Source: Acidimicrobiia bacterium
GTDB taxonomy: Bacteria; Actinomycetota; Acidimicrobiia; Acidimicrobiales; Poriferisodalaceae
DNA length: 59,910 nucleotides
Assembly: GCA_022826045.1 (NCBI GenBank)
Contig: JAJDVQ010000046.1
Location: forward strand, 1 to 59,910
Direction of reading: 5' to 3'
In this document: piece by piece, positions 27,969 through 37,175 of the stretch
Layout: each line of letters opens with the position of its first letter
How positions within the stretch are numbered: the stretch's first letter is position 1
The notes under the pieces: model-generated
What the model saw: only the letters and a program-made list of their open reading frames with translations
The model's database searches: none
Told to the model about the DNA's origin: nothing
Translations under genes and position numbers: made by a program

Positions 27969-29360
27969 ATGGATCTGGTCGGCAGGCACATGCGGCCTCG
28001 GCTGGCAGACGCGCTCGGCAGCGCACGGGTCGTGATCCTGCACGGCGCCCGTCAGTGCGGCAAGACCACATTGGCCCGTGCCGTTGCGGCCGAGCGCGGC
28101 GGTACCTACATCACGCTCGACGACCAACAGATGCTCGATGCTGCGCGTGCCGATCCGCGCACGTTCCTGCGCGCCTTTGCGCCGCCGCTGGTGATCGACG
28201 AGGTGCAACTCGGCGGGGACCGGCTCGTGCGCGAGATCAAGATCGCCGTCGACGAGGACGGCGGCCGAGGTCGCTTCCTGCTCACCGGGTCGACGAACTT
28301 CCTGACCGTGCCGACCGTCAGCGAGTCGCTGGCCGGACGGGCCGTCATCTTGCGGCTGTGCCCGTTTTCTCAAGCAGAGCTCGCCGACGCAGCGCAGGAT
28401 GCCGCGCAGGGTCGGCGCGGCGAACCGAGTGCGGCCCCTGCCGATGACCGCTCAGCGGCGCTCAACGCTCAGAGCGGTACCGACGATGGCACAGCATCTG
28501 TCGTCGGACGCTGGTTCCAAGGCGGCGCTGCTGCGCCAGAAGCGTCGGCTGCTCGGCCAAGCGACCGACCGGAGCGCGACGACTACTTGGAGATGGTGTG
28601 TACCGGCGGCTATCCCGAAGTGCAGCAACTCGCGCCAGCGGGACGCGCCGAGTGGTTCGACAGCTACGTCGAGACGGTCATCAGCCGCGACATCGTGAGC
28701 CTCGGCGACATCCGGCGCGCCGAACTCCTCGGACGGCTGCTGCGGCTTGCCTCCGCCAACACGGCCAGCGAAGCGAACCTGACGCGGTGGTCGCAGCAAC
28801 TCGGTGCCGACCGAGCGACCGTGGAGTCGTATCTGGGCTGGCTGCGCACGGTGTTCCTGGTCCACGAACTGCCGTCGTGGACCCGCAACCGACCGGCACG
28901 CGTCGTGCGTCGGCCGAAACTGCATCTCACCGACAGCGGGCTGGCCGCAGCGTTGAGCGGTGTCGACGCCGCGGCGCTGCGCACGCCGACCGCGACCGCA
29001 ACCGGCGCGCTGCTGGAGACGTTCGCCGTGAGCGAGATCGCCCGCCAACTGGCAGCCAGCGCCGATCGCGCGACGCTCTACCACTATCGCGACAACGCGG
29101 GTCGTGAAGCAGACCTCATTGTGGAGCGGCCCGACGGCACCATCGTCGCGGTTGAAATCAAGGCCACATCTTCGCCACGCGCCACCGACCTGCGTCACAT
29201 TGCCGCCCTGCGCGACAGCCTCGACCGCGCAGAGCCGGGTGCATTCCGCGCCGGCATCCTGCTGCACACCGGCCGCCACGCGCTCAGCTTCGGCGACAGA
29301 CTCCGCTCAGCCCCCCTAGCAACGCTCTGGGAACCTCCGCATCGACCCCCGGAATCCTGA
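27969..29360 (+). CDS. AAA/DUF4143 ATPase copy 4 with low-complexity insert
   Basis: 463 residues from ATG 27969; an in-frame TTG at 27948 lies inside the palindrome and is less likely. Walker A HGARQCGKT (25-33), Walker B VIDEVQLG, FLLTGSTNF, SLAGRAVILRLCPFSQAE, then an Ala/Pro/Arg-rich insert of about 70 residues not present in the other copies, then DDYLEMVCTGGYPEVQ. The C-terminus has READLIVERPDGTIVAVEIKA, the PD-(D/E)XK-like core. The insert suggests a flexible loop at the edge of the ATPase domain. Confidence 0.88.
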   Translation: MDLVGRHMRPRLADALGSARVVILHGARQCGKTTLARAVAAERGGTYITLDDQQMLDAARADPRTFLRAFAPPLVIDEVQLGGDRLVREIKIAVDEDGGRGRFLLTGSTNFLTVPTVSESLAGRAVILRLCPFSQAELADAAQDAAQGRRGEPSAAPADDRSAALNAQSGTDDGTASVVGRWFQGGAAAPEASAARPSDRPERDDYLEMVCTGGYPEVQQLAPAGRAEWFDSYVETVISRDIVSLGDIRRAELLGRLLRLASANTASEANLTRWSQQLGADRATVESYLGWLRTVFLVHELPSWTRNRPARVVRRPKLHLTDSGLAAALSGVDAAALRTPTATATGALLETFAVSEIARQLAASADRATLYHYRDNAGREADLIVERPDGTIVAVEIKATSSPRATDLRHIAALRDSLDRAEPGAFRAGILLHTGRHALSFGDRLRSAPLATLWEPPHRPPES

Positions 29361-29367
29361 GCTGCCC

Positions 29368-29394
29368 TCGACTGGCCGGGCCGGGGTCAGTCGA
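29368..29394. terminator. Hairpin between converging genes
   Basis: TCGACTG (29368-29374) pairs with CAGTCGA (29388-29394) across a G/C-rich loop. It lies between the ends of ATPase copy 4 and the alcohol dehydrogenase, partly inside the latter's last codons. There is no T-run. Confidence 0.35.
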
Positions 29395-30451
29395 AGCTGA
29401 CCGACACTTTCAGCGCTCCGGCGTCGTGGGGCTCGTGGGCCAGTCGGAACGCATCGCCGATCTCGCTCACGTCGTACACGTGGCTGAGCAACGGGGACAC
29501 GTCGATGTCGCCCGAGGCGATGAGCTGCAGCGCTTGGCGGAATGACATGGCGCCGGGCTCGTCCTGGGCCCCGTAGGTGCTCGCCGCAGCGAGTCGCTTG
29601 CGGAAGAACTTCTGGAAGCGGACATGGATGTTGTCGTCGGTCGACGGCAGTCCGAACCACAGCAGCTGACCGTCCATGCGCACCAGCTCGACCGAGTCGA
29701 GAAACGTGTCCGAGCGGCCGACGGCCTCGACGACATAGTCGGCGCCGTGACCGTCGGTCATGTCCTTGACCGCCTCGATGACCCCGGCATTGCCGAGCTC
29801 GGCAGCATTCAGGCACTCGTCCGCGCCGTATGCCTGGGCGACGGCCAGACGAGTCGGCGACAGGTCCGAGACGATGACTCGCTCGGCGCCGGCCCGCTTC
29901 AGCAACCAGGTGAAGAACAGCCCCGCCGAGCCTTGGCCCATGACCATGACCGTTTCGCCGGTGACATCACGTGGGTGCTGGCGCATGGCGTAGATCACCG
30001 TGCCGAGCTGCTGGCCCATGAGCAGGTGCGAACGGGGCACGTCGCCGGCCGGCAGCGGCACGCAATAACCGGAGTTGATCCGCTGGAATGCGCAGAAGCA
30101 CTCGCCCACCGGCGGATTCGGGAACGTCAGCACGTGCGTGCCCTCCGGAAGCCCGGGCGCCCGGCTCTCCACCACCATGCCGATGCCTTCGTGGCCCGGG
30201 AAACCGTGCGGGCAGGGCGGCCGGTGAGCGAGGCCGGCCCCCATCATCACCATGTGCAGGTCACTGCCGCAGATCGATGCCATCTCCGAGCGGATGAGCA
30301 CGTCGTAGTTCACCGCCGTCATGCCCAAGGCGGCATCGGGCCGGGATGACGGTGCAGCGTCTGACGACGCCTCGTCCAGCGGCGGCACCGGGATCTCCTC
30401 GCACTCCATGCGACCCACATCGACCATCCGGCCCGCCTTCATCATCTCCAT
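29387..30451 (-). CDS. Zinc-dependent alcohol dehydrogenase family (threonine dehydrogenase-like)
   Basis: 354 residues from ATG 30451. Catalytic-zinc ligands are Cys in ASICGSDLH and His-Glu in FPGHEGIGMV. The structural-zinc lobe is reduced to two cysteines and another downstream (CFCAFQRINSGYC). The Rossmann part has VMVMGQGSAGLFFTWLLKRA (GxGxxG variant), followed by VIVSDLSPTRLA and the YVVEAVGRSDT block. It most resembles MDR-type threonine, sorbitol or galactitol dehydrogenases; substrate unknown. It is divergent from the MFS transporter with a 61-bp gap, suggesting uptake and oxidation of one compound. Confidence 0.85.
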   Translation of the reverse strand: MEMMKAGRMVDVGRMECEEIPVPPLDEASSDAAPSSRPDAALGMTAVNYDVLIRSEMASICGSDLHMVMMGAGLAHRPPCPHGFPGHEGIGMVVESRAPGLPEGTHVLTFPNPPVGECFCAFQRINSGYCVPLPAGDVPRSHLLMGQQLGTVIYAMRQHPRDVTGETVMVMGQGSAGLFFTWLLKRAGAERVIVSDLSPTRLAVAQAYGADECLNAAELGNAGVIEAVKDMTDGHGADYVVEAVGRSDTFLDSVELVRMDGQLLWFGLPSTDDNIHVRFQKFFRKRLAAASTYGAQDEPGAMSFRQALQLIASGDIDVSPLLSHVYDVSEIGDAFRLAHEPHDAGALKVSVSFD

Positions 30452-30512
30452 CGGCTCACTGCTCCCCGCGTCGACGGCGCATCGGGGCAAGTTAGCTGGC
30501 AGGCTGTCGTAC

Positions 30513-31811
30513 GTGAATGTGCCGGTGGCGACCGCTGAGCGCAGCCAGCGGTTCGTTCGGGGCTGGGTCGTGCTCGCCGGCGTTTTCGGGGTGATGCTGA
30601 TCACCTCGGGCATGGTGTTCTACGCCCTCGGCGCCTTCCTGGATGCCTTCGTCGACGAGCAGGGATTCAGCACCGGACTGGCGGGCGCGGGCGTCGGCAT
30701 GTTCCTGCTGGCGTCGGGTCTGTGCGGCTACTACACGGGCAAGCTGGTCAATCGCTTCGATGCCCGGTGGGTGATCACTGCGGGCACCGCTGTCAGCACC
30801 GTCGGCATGGCACTGCTGTCTCAGGTGCGCAGTGGCTGGCAGATGTTCGTCGTGATGACCATCTTCGGCATCGGCTTCGGGCTCTGCGGTCTGGTGCCCA
30901 CCACGACATTGGTGACGCGCTGGTTCGAGCGCCGACGTTCGGTGGCGATGGCGATCTCGTCGACCGGTCTGTCGCTCGGCGGCATCATCCTGCTGCCGCA
31001 GATGAGCGTTCGCATCGAAGCGGACACGTTGGTCTACTGGGCACCCCGATTCGCCGTCGTGTACTGCGTTCTGCTGCTGATCTCCACGTGGTTCTTCCTG
31101 CGTGCATGGCCCAAGGATGTGGGGCTGCAGCCCGACGGGGAGCGCCGATCGAACGAGTCGGGCGGTACCCCCGACAGGCCGCCGCCCGGAACTCCGTACC
31201 AGCAGGCGATCCGCACACGGTTCTTCGTCTTCACCGCCATCGGATTCGTGCTGGTGATGAGCAGCCAGGTCGGCGCGATTCAGCACATGTACAAGCTCAC
31301 CGGGGACCGGCTGGGGTCGGATGCCGCCGCCGGTGCCGTGCAGGTGCTCGCGGGCACGAGCGTCGTAGCGAGGATCTGCGGCGGCATCGCAGCGCTGAAG
31401 GTGTCGCTGCGCTGGCTCACGATGGTGCTGATGGTGGTGCAGGCCATCGGGCTCTGCGTGCTGGCTGTCGCCGACAGCAGGCTTGCCATCCTGTTCGGCG
31501 TGCTGGTGCTGGGCAGCGCCATGGGCAATCTGCTGATGCTGCACCCGCTGATCCTGGCCGACGCCTTCGGCGTGCGGGACTACTCGCGCATCTACGGCTT
31601 CGGCTCACTGTTGATGGTGTCCGGCCTGGCCGGCGGGCCGTTCCTCACCGGGGTCCTCAACGATGCGTACAGCTACCGTTCGGCGTTCTTCGTTCTGGCA
31701 GCGATCGCCGTGGCGGGCCTGGTCGTCTACAGCTTTGCCGGCGACCCCAATCGTGAGTACCTCGCGGCGCCGGCGCCGGAATCCGAGTGGGCAGCTCCGG
31801 TCCGGTCTTGA
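30513..31811 (+). CDS. MFS transporter (monocarboxylate/oxalate-formate antiporter-like)
   Basis: 432 residues from GTG 30513. About 12 hydrophobic segments are visible, starting with GWVVLAGVFGVMLITSGMVF. The loop after TM4-5 contains TRWFERRRSVAMAISSTGLS, the WFxRRRxxAM motif of the monocarboxylate porter and OFA subfamilies, and a long central cytoplasmic loop (KDVGLQPDGERRSNESGG) separates the two halves. It probably moves a small carboxylate across the inner membrane. It is divergent from the Zn-dehydrogenase gene. Confidence 0.88.
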   Translation: MNVPVATAERSQRFVRGWVVLAGVFGVMLITSGMVFYALGAFLDAFVDEQGFSTGLAGAGVGMFLLASGLCGYYTGKLVNRFDARWVITAGTAVSTVGMALLSQVRSGWQMFVVMTIFGIGFGLCGLVPTTTLVTRWFERRRSVAMAISSTGLSLGGIILLPQMSVRIEADTLVYWAPRFAVVYCVLLLISTWFFLRAWPKDVGLQPDGERRSNESGGTPDRPPPGTPYQQAIRTRFFVFTAIGFVLVMSSQVGAIQHMYKLTGDRLGSDAAAGAVQVLAGTSVVARICGGIAALKVSLRWLTMVLMVVQAIGLCVLAVADSRLAILFGVLVLGSAMGNLLMLHPLILADAFGVRDYSRIYGFGSLLMVSGLAGGPFLTGVLNDAYSYRSAFFVLAAIAVAGLVVYSFAGDPNREYLAAPAPESEWAAPVRS

Positions 31812-31835
31812 TCCGCAAGGCCGACGCCGACACCC

Positions 31836-31994
31836 GTGCCGACCGTCACGCGCGATCTACCCGAGGGAGTGCAGACGCCGGCGTTCGTCGGCAACGGCAT
31901 CAACGACGCTCTCGAAGATGCAGCCGAACTCGACGAGGCTGAACGGATACCTCAGCGGACCGCCCCCGCGGTCTGGGTCGTGGAATCGGTGTGA
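31836..31994 (+). pseudogene. Possible relic of a HAD/P-type ATPase gene (52 codons)
   Basis: The 242 bp between the MFS gene and the SDR gene hold a short frame reading TPAFVGNGINDALEDAAEL, which resembles the hinge-phosphatase motif (VGDGxNDA) of P-type ATPases and HAD phosphatases, with the catalytic Asp changed to Asn. Nothing upstream continues the domain. I regard it as a decayed fragment or a coincidence; it could also be a small gene of its own. Confidence 0.25.
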
Positions 31995-32053
31995 TCTGAC
32001 CGGTCGACGACGCCGTCTCGCGACCTCGATCCACCCGCCATGGCAGCAAGAAT

Positions 32054-33559
32054 GTGGCTGTGAAGCTTGCAGTGCTTGGTGCGACTGGGTACGTCGGCGG
32101 CCGTCTCGTGCCGCACCTGATCTCCGGTGGTCACGACGTGGTGTGCATCTCGCGCAATCCGCAGCGGCTGGCCAACCGCTCCTGGCGCCGAGACGTAGAA
32201 GTGCGCGCCGGCGACGTGGCAGACGCTGCGTCGCTGGAGGCCGCACTGGCCGGATGCGACGCTGCGTTCTACCTCGTTCATGCCATGGGCATGACCGAGG
32301 ACTTCGCACACGCTGACCGGATCGGCGCCCGGAACATGGCGCACGCCGCTGAGGCCGTCGGGCTGCGGCGGATCGTGTACCTCGGCGGCCTGGGCAGCGA
32401 CGCACGCTCGGAGCTGTCGCCCCATCTGGAGAGCCGGCACGAGGTCGGGCGACTGCTCGCCAGCGGGTCGGTGCCTGTCACCGAGCTTCGGGCAGCGGTC
32501 ATCATCGGCTCGGGCAGTGCTTCCTTTGAAATGCTGCGACATCTCGTCGAAGTGCTGCCGGCGATGATCTGTCCACGCTGGGTCACGGCCACTCGCTGCC
32601 AGCCCATCGCCATCGCCGATGTGCTGCACTACCTCGCCGAGGCAGCGGCCATGCCCGCGGGAGCGCACGAGATCGCTGAGATCGGCGGCCCAGATGTCGT
32701 GTCGTACCGCGACATGATGAATGCCTACGCACGCTGCGCAGGGCTGCGACGACGGCTGATCCTGCCGGTGCCGGTGCTCACCCCCCGCCTGTCGGGGCAC
32801 TGGGTGAAGCTGGTCACCCCGCTTCCTTACGACCTTGCGCGGCCGCTCGTGGACAGCCTCGTCAATGACGTCGTCGTCAGCGAGGCCCGCAGCATCCACC
32901 GTCACCTGGGGCATCGAACACTGCACCTGAGCGAGGCTCTCGAGCGGGCCGTGCAGCATGTTCAGGACTTGGACATCACGACCAGCTGGATGGACAGTGC
33001 TGCGGGCCGCACAGCAGCATCGCCGATGCCCCAAGACCCCGATTGGGCCGGGGGGACCGTGCTGGCAGACGAGCGCGAGTTGTTGGTGGACGCGTCCATC
33101 GAGGACGCATTCGCGACCGTGTCAGGCATCGGCGGCCAGCGCGGCTGGTACGCGAGCCAATGGCTGTGGCAGCTGCGAGGAGCGGTCGACAAGCTGATCG
33201 GAGGCGTGGGCATGCGGCGGGGACGGCGACACCCGGATGACCTGCAGGTCGGCGACGCGGTCGACTTCTTCCGCGTCGAGGTCTGCGAGCCGCCCAAACT
33301 GCTTCGGCTGCGGGCAGAGATGCGCTTGCCCGGCGACGCGTGGCTGGAATGGCAGCTCAGCGAGTCGGCCGAGGGTGTACGGCTGCGCCAGCGGGCGCGC
33401 TTCCATCCCAGGGGCGTGCTCGGCCGCCTGTACTGGTGGTCGCTCGTCCCGATCCACACGATGATCTTCCGTGAGCTGATCGGGCGGCTGGCATCTTCGG
33501 CCGAGGCTCAGACGGCACGGTCAGAACAGGGCCAGACAAACGAGGGCCGAACAAATTAG
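32054..33559 (+). CDS. NAD(P)-binding SDR/NmrA-like protein with C-terminal DUF2867 domain
   Basis: 501 residues from GTG 32054 (GTG 32060 is also possible). LAVLGATGYVGGRLVPHL is the dinucleotide-binding motif at the N-terminus; VYLGGLGSDARS and AAVIIGSGSASFEMLRHL follow the atypical short-chain dehydrogenase pattern. From about residue 340 a second domain (DASIEDAFATVSGIGGQRGW ... YWWSLVPIHTMIF) matches the DUF2867 type, a SRPBCC-like fold often fused to such reductases. Role unknown; lipid or quinone reduction is possible. Its end overlaps that of the carboxylase gene by 4 bp. Confidence 0.82.
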   Translation: MAVKLAVLGATGYVGGRLVPHLISGGHDVVCISRNPQRLANRSWRRDVEVRAGDVADAASLEAALAGCDAAFYLVHAMGMTEDFAHADRIGARNMAHAAEAVGLRRIVYLGGLGSDARSELSPHLESRHEVGRLLASGSVPVTELRAAVIIGSGSASFEMLRHLVEVLPAMICPRWVTATRCQPIAIADVLHYLAEAAAMPAGAHEIAEIGGPDVVSYRDMMNAYARCAGLRRRLILPVPVLTPRLSGHWVKLVTPLPYDLARPLVDSLVNDVVVSEARSIHRHLGHRTLHLSEALERAVQHVQDLDITTSWMDSAAGRTAASPMPQDPDWAGGTVLADERELLVDASIEDAFATVSGIGGQRGWYASQWLWQLRGAVDKLIGGVGMRRGRRHPDDLQVGDAVDFFRVEVCEPPKLLRLRAEMRLPGDAWLEWQLSESAEGVRLRQRARFHPRGVLGRLYWWSLVPIHTMIFRELIGRLASSAEAQTARSEQGQTNEGRTN

Positions 33560-36500
33560 GGCCGGTATGCGATCGGGCGCGGTGCGAGCTGAGCCGGTCG
33601 ATTGACCACCCGGAAAGCGCCTTCGATCCACTCGCAGATCAGCCGCCGGGTGTCTCGAGGGTCGATCATCTCCTCGATCTGGAAGCGGTTGAGCGGGCCG
33701 ATGGGGCCACGCGCCGCCTCGATGCGAGCTTCGAGCTCGGCCCGCAGCGCCACTGGATCCTCCGCCTCAGCCAGTTGCCGCTTGTAGGCAGCCTCGATGC
33801 CGCCTTCGGGCGGGATGCCGCCCACGTCGGCAGACGGCCACACCACACGGGTGTTGTGCTGGCGCCGGGGCGTGGCGTAGTTGTTGCCGGCCACGCCGAA
33901 GCTGCGCCGCATGAGCACGGTGAAGATCGGCACTGCGGCCTGCGCGAATGCCGTCATCCACGTTGCGCCTTTGCGGATCGTGCCGGTGATCTCGTGCTCG
34001 ACGCCGACCGCGAAGCCGGGGTTGTCGCACAGGTTCAGGATCGGCAGGTGGAACAGGTCGCACAGGTCGATGTGGCGGGTCAGCTTGTCGCAGCCGTCGG
34101 CGGTGAGCGCGCCGCCGTTCGGATGGCGGCTGTCCGACGCCAGCACGCCGACCGGGTGGCCGTTCATGCGTGCAAACCCGACAACCTGATCGGTGCCCCA
34201 CAGCGGACCGATCTCGAAGAACGAACCGCGGTCGCAGATCAGTTCGATGCCGCGACGGATGTCGAACGTCGTGGTGCGCTTGCGGGGGATCAGCGTCAGC
34301 AGCTCTTCCTCACGCCGATCCGGCGGATCGTCAGGGTCCGGCGGCAGCACTGGCGGCGTCTCGTACACCGACGACGGCAGGTACGACAGGAACCGTCGAA
34401 CGAGCTCGGCAGCGTCTTCCTCGGTCTCGGCGAGGTTGTCCACCGAGCCGTTGGTGCAGTGGATGCGCCAGTCGCCGAGATCCTCCTTGGAGATGTCGTA
34501 GCCCATGGCGTGGCTCACGACCGGCGGCCCCGCCACGAACAGCTGCGAGATGTCGCGCACCATCACGGCGAAGTGCCCCAGGACTGCCTTCGCCGCGCCG
34601 ATGCCGACCACGCTGCCCAGCAGCATGTTGACCACGGGCACCGTCGCGAGCTGCTCTGCGTACTCGGTGCTGCCCAAGTGCGACGGCAGGAACGAACCTC
34701 CGCCACCCGTCACCCGAGGCCGGCCGGCTTTGATGGCGCCGCTGCTCTCCTTGGCGCTGCTCTCGCCTTCCTTGCGCTGCTCGGGCACCATCGAGGCGAC
34801 GCTGCCGCCGCCGGACGAGCCGTCAAGCAGCCGGATGGACGGCACGCCCAGCTCGGTGGACAGCAGGTCCAGGTAGAAGCTCTTGGCGCCGATGGCGCCG
34901 TCGGCATGGCCGCCCCGCGAGGTGAAGTCGTCGGCGCAGACCACGACATCCCGACGGTGGATCCGGCCGGTGCCGCCGACGTGATTGGCCGGCGTGAACG
35001 CTGCGATCTCGCCCTCGTCGTCGTAGGAGGCGAAACCGGCCAGGCTGCCGACCTCCCGGAAGCTGCCGTCGTCGAGCAGCAGGCGGATGCGGTCCCGGCA
35101 ATGCAGCTTGCCCCGATTGCGCTGGCGGACCACGCCGGGCTCGTCTGAGTCGGGACCCAGGCGTTCTTCGGCGAGCCGCTGCAGCGTCTGCACCTCCTCC
35201 AGCAGCGGCTCCCAGCCGCTGGGGGCTGCGCCCGGGCTCGGAGCGCCGCCGGCATCAGCACCGGTCAGCACCACCGCCAGCACGTCGCCGGCCGCCAGTT
35301 GGTCGCCGGGCTGCAGGTCGCGCAGCGCTGAGACTGTGCCCTCGCACGGGGCGGTGACCTCCGTCTCCATCTTCATGGCCGACAGCACCACGAGCGCTTG
35401 CCCCGCTGTGACGGCGTCACCGGCGCTCACCCGGACCTCGACGACACTCGCGGGCAGCGGGCTGCGAATCGCCACCTCGCCGTCGGCGAACTCGCGGTCC
35501 GGCCATGTCGACGCCGGCGCCGTGGCCGGTGACGGCGTCGCGGGCATCACCAATGGGGTGCTTTCCAACATCGCTGCGCGCCGCGACGCACTGCCTCGAG
35601 AGTCGCCAGACACACCGTTGGTGCTTGCGGCCCCCGTCGCCCCGTCGCCAGGCAGCGGCACCATTTCTGTGAGCAAGGTGGTGCGTGCGTCACCGCTGCG
35701 CACGGCGGGGTGGCTGAGAATCTGGCGAAGCGTGTCGATGTTCGTGGGCAGCTGGCCGATGTGGAAATCGGCCAGGGCGGCCGATGTGCGCGCCACTGCA
35801 GCTTCGAGGGTGCTCCCGGTGCCGATGACCTTGGCAAGCAGCGGGTCGTAGTGCGGTGGCGGCGTGTATCCGGCATAGCCAGCCGCGTCGACCCTGACGC
35901 CCGCGCCTGACGGTTCGTGGTACGCCGAGATCGCGCCAGAACCAGTCGCTACGACTCGTGCCTGCACGGCGTAGCCGCGCGGTGCGGCCACGGACGCCGC
36001 CGCGGCCCTGCCCCGGTCTGCGTTGTCCGCGACGACGCCGATCTCCTCCAAGTGCGCACCTGCAGCGATCCTGAACTGCGCCTCGACCAGATCGACTCCG
36101 GTGACCTGCTCGGTGACCGTGTGCTCCACCTGGATGCGCGGGTTGCACTCGATGAAGAAGTGGTCGCCGGTCTCGGGCGACACCAAGAACTCCACCGTTG
36201 CTGCGTTCGCCAAGCCGGCCTGTGCAGCGAGCCGAACGGCATCAGCGTGCAGCCGGTCACGCAGGCTGGCATCAAGCCCCGGTGCGGGAGCGATCTCGAT
36301 GACCTTCTGGTTGCGCTGCTGGACCGAGCAGTCCCGTTCCCACAGATGCGCCACGTTGCCGTGGACATCGGCCAGCACCTGCACCTCGATGTGGCGTGGT
36401 CGTTCCACCAGGCGTTCCACGAACACAGCACCGTCGCCGAAGGCCGCTGCCGCCTCGCTGGAGCACCGTTCGAACGCCTCGGCGATGTCCTCGATGCGCT

Positions 36501-37017
36501 CCACGGCGCGCATGCCCCGGCCGCCGCCGCCGGCCGCAGCCTTCAGCATCACCGGCAGACCGACCTCCGCGGCTGCGTCCGCGGCCGCAGCCGCGTCGGC
36601 AACAGCTCCCGGCGATCCTCCGGCGATGGGAACGTCGAGCGAGGCGGCCAGTGCGCGGGCGCGGACCTTGTCGCCGAACAGCTCGAGCGTGTCTGCGGCA
36701 GGGCCCACAAACGTCAGTCCCGCTTCGGCGCAGCCAGTCGCAAAGGCCGCGTTCTCCGCCAAGAAGCCATAGCCCGGATGAACGCAATCGCAGCCGTGGT
36801 CGGTTGCGATCCGCAGCAATGCGTCAATGTTCAGGTACGCGGCCAAGGGATCGCCGCCCGGCAACGGAGCGACCCGGTCGGCGGCCGCCAGGTGCAGCGA
36901 GCGCTCGTCGACCGGCGCATGCACCGCCACCGTTTCGATTCCCAAGGCGTCGGCAGCCTTGGCGATCCGGATGGCGATCTCGCCGCGATTGGCGATCAGG
37001 ACACGGGTAAAGCTCAC
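33556..37017 (-). CDS. Single-chain biotin-dependent acyl-CoA carboxylase
   Basis: 1153 residues holding all enzyme parts in one chain. Biotin carboxylase, about 1-445: ANRGEIAIRI, HPGYGFLAEN, AAAGGGGRGM (ATP grasp), IECNPRIQVEHTVTEQ. A central linker follows, then a biotinyl domain with SAMKMETEVTAP (biotinylated Lys549), then carboxyltransferase from about 600 to the end (SGGGSVASMVPEQ, GAKSFYLDLLSTEL, DNPGFAVGVEHEI). The order BC-BCCP-CT and the length match the single-chain long-chain acyl-CoA carboxylases described from a mycobacterium and Rhodopseudomonas. The acyl-CoA preference here is unknown. It is divergent from a nitroreductase gene. Confidence 0.92.
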   Translation of the reverse strand: MSFTRVLIANRGEIAIRIAKAADALGIETVAVHAPVDERSLHLAAADRVAPLPGGDPLAAYLNIDALLRIATDHGCDCVHPGYGFLAENAAFATGCAEAGLTFVGPAADTLELFGDKVRARALAASLDVPIAGGSPGAVADAAAAADAAAEVGLPVMLKAAAGGGGRGMRAVERIEDIAEAFERCSSEAAAAFGDGAVFVERLVERPRHIEVQVLADVHGNVAHLWERDCSVQQRNQKVIEIAPAPGLDASLRDRLHADAVRLAAQAGLANAATVEFLVSPETGDHFFIECNPRIQVEHTVTEQVTGVDLVEAQFRIAAGAHLEEIGVVADNADRGRAAAASVAAPRGYAVQARVVATGSGAISAYHEPSGAGVRVDAAGYAGYTPPPHYDPLLAKVIGTGSTLEAAVARTSAALADFHIGQLPTNIDTLRQILSHPAVRSGDARTTLLTEMVPLPGDGATGAASTNGVSGDSRGSASRRAAMLESTPLVMPATPSPATAPASTWPDREFADGEVAIRSPLPASVVEVRVSAGDAVTAGQALVVLSAMKMETEVTAPCEGTVSALRDLQPGDQLAAGDVLAVVLTGADAGGAPSPGAAPSGWEPLLEEVQTLQRLAEERLGPDSDEPGVVRQRNRGKLHCRDRIRLLLDDGSFREVGSLAGFASYDDEGEIAAFTPANHVGGTGRIHRRDVVVCADDFTSRGGHADGAIGAKSFYLDLLSTELGVPSIRLLDGSSGGGSVASMVPEQRKEGESSAKESSGAIKAGRPRVTGGGGSFLPSHLGSTEYAEQLATVPVVNMLLGSVVGIGAAKAVLGHFAVMVRDISQLFVAGPPVVSHAMGYDISKEDLGDWRIHCTNGSVDNLAETEEDAAELVRRFLSYLPSSVYETPPVLPPDPDDPPDRREEELLTLIPRKRTTTFDIRRGIELICDRGSFFEIGPLWGTDQVVGFARMNGHPVGVLASDSRHPNGGALTADGCDKLTRHIDLCDLFHLPILNLCDNPGFAVGVEHEITGTIRKGATWMTAFAQAAVPIFTVLMRRSFGVAGNNYATPRRQHNTRVVWPSADVGGIPPEGGIEAAYKRQLAEAEDPVALRAELEARIEAARGPIGPLNRFQIEEMIDPRDTRRLICEWIEGAFRVVNRPAQLAPRPIAYRP

Positions 37018-37175
37018 GGTTCTCTCCAGCGGATGCTGCCTGCGAGGCGTTGCGGTGATTGTTGCCGACCGGTGTCACACGCTGCATGACGAGCCATCGG
37101 CCTCAGCCGCGGTCGCTGGCCATCGGCGAGCGCGTCGGCAGCACGTTTGTCACAGCTTGGTGCGAGACTGGCGAG

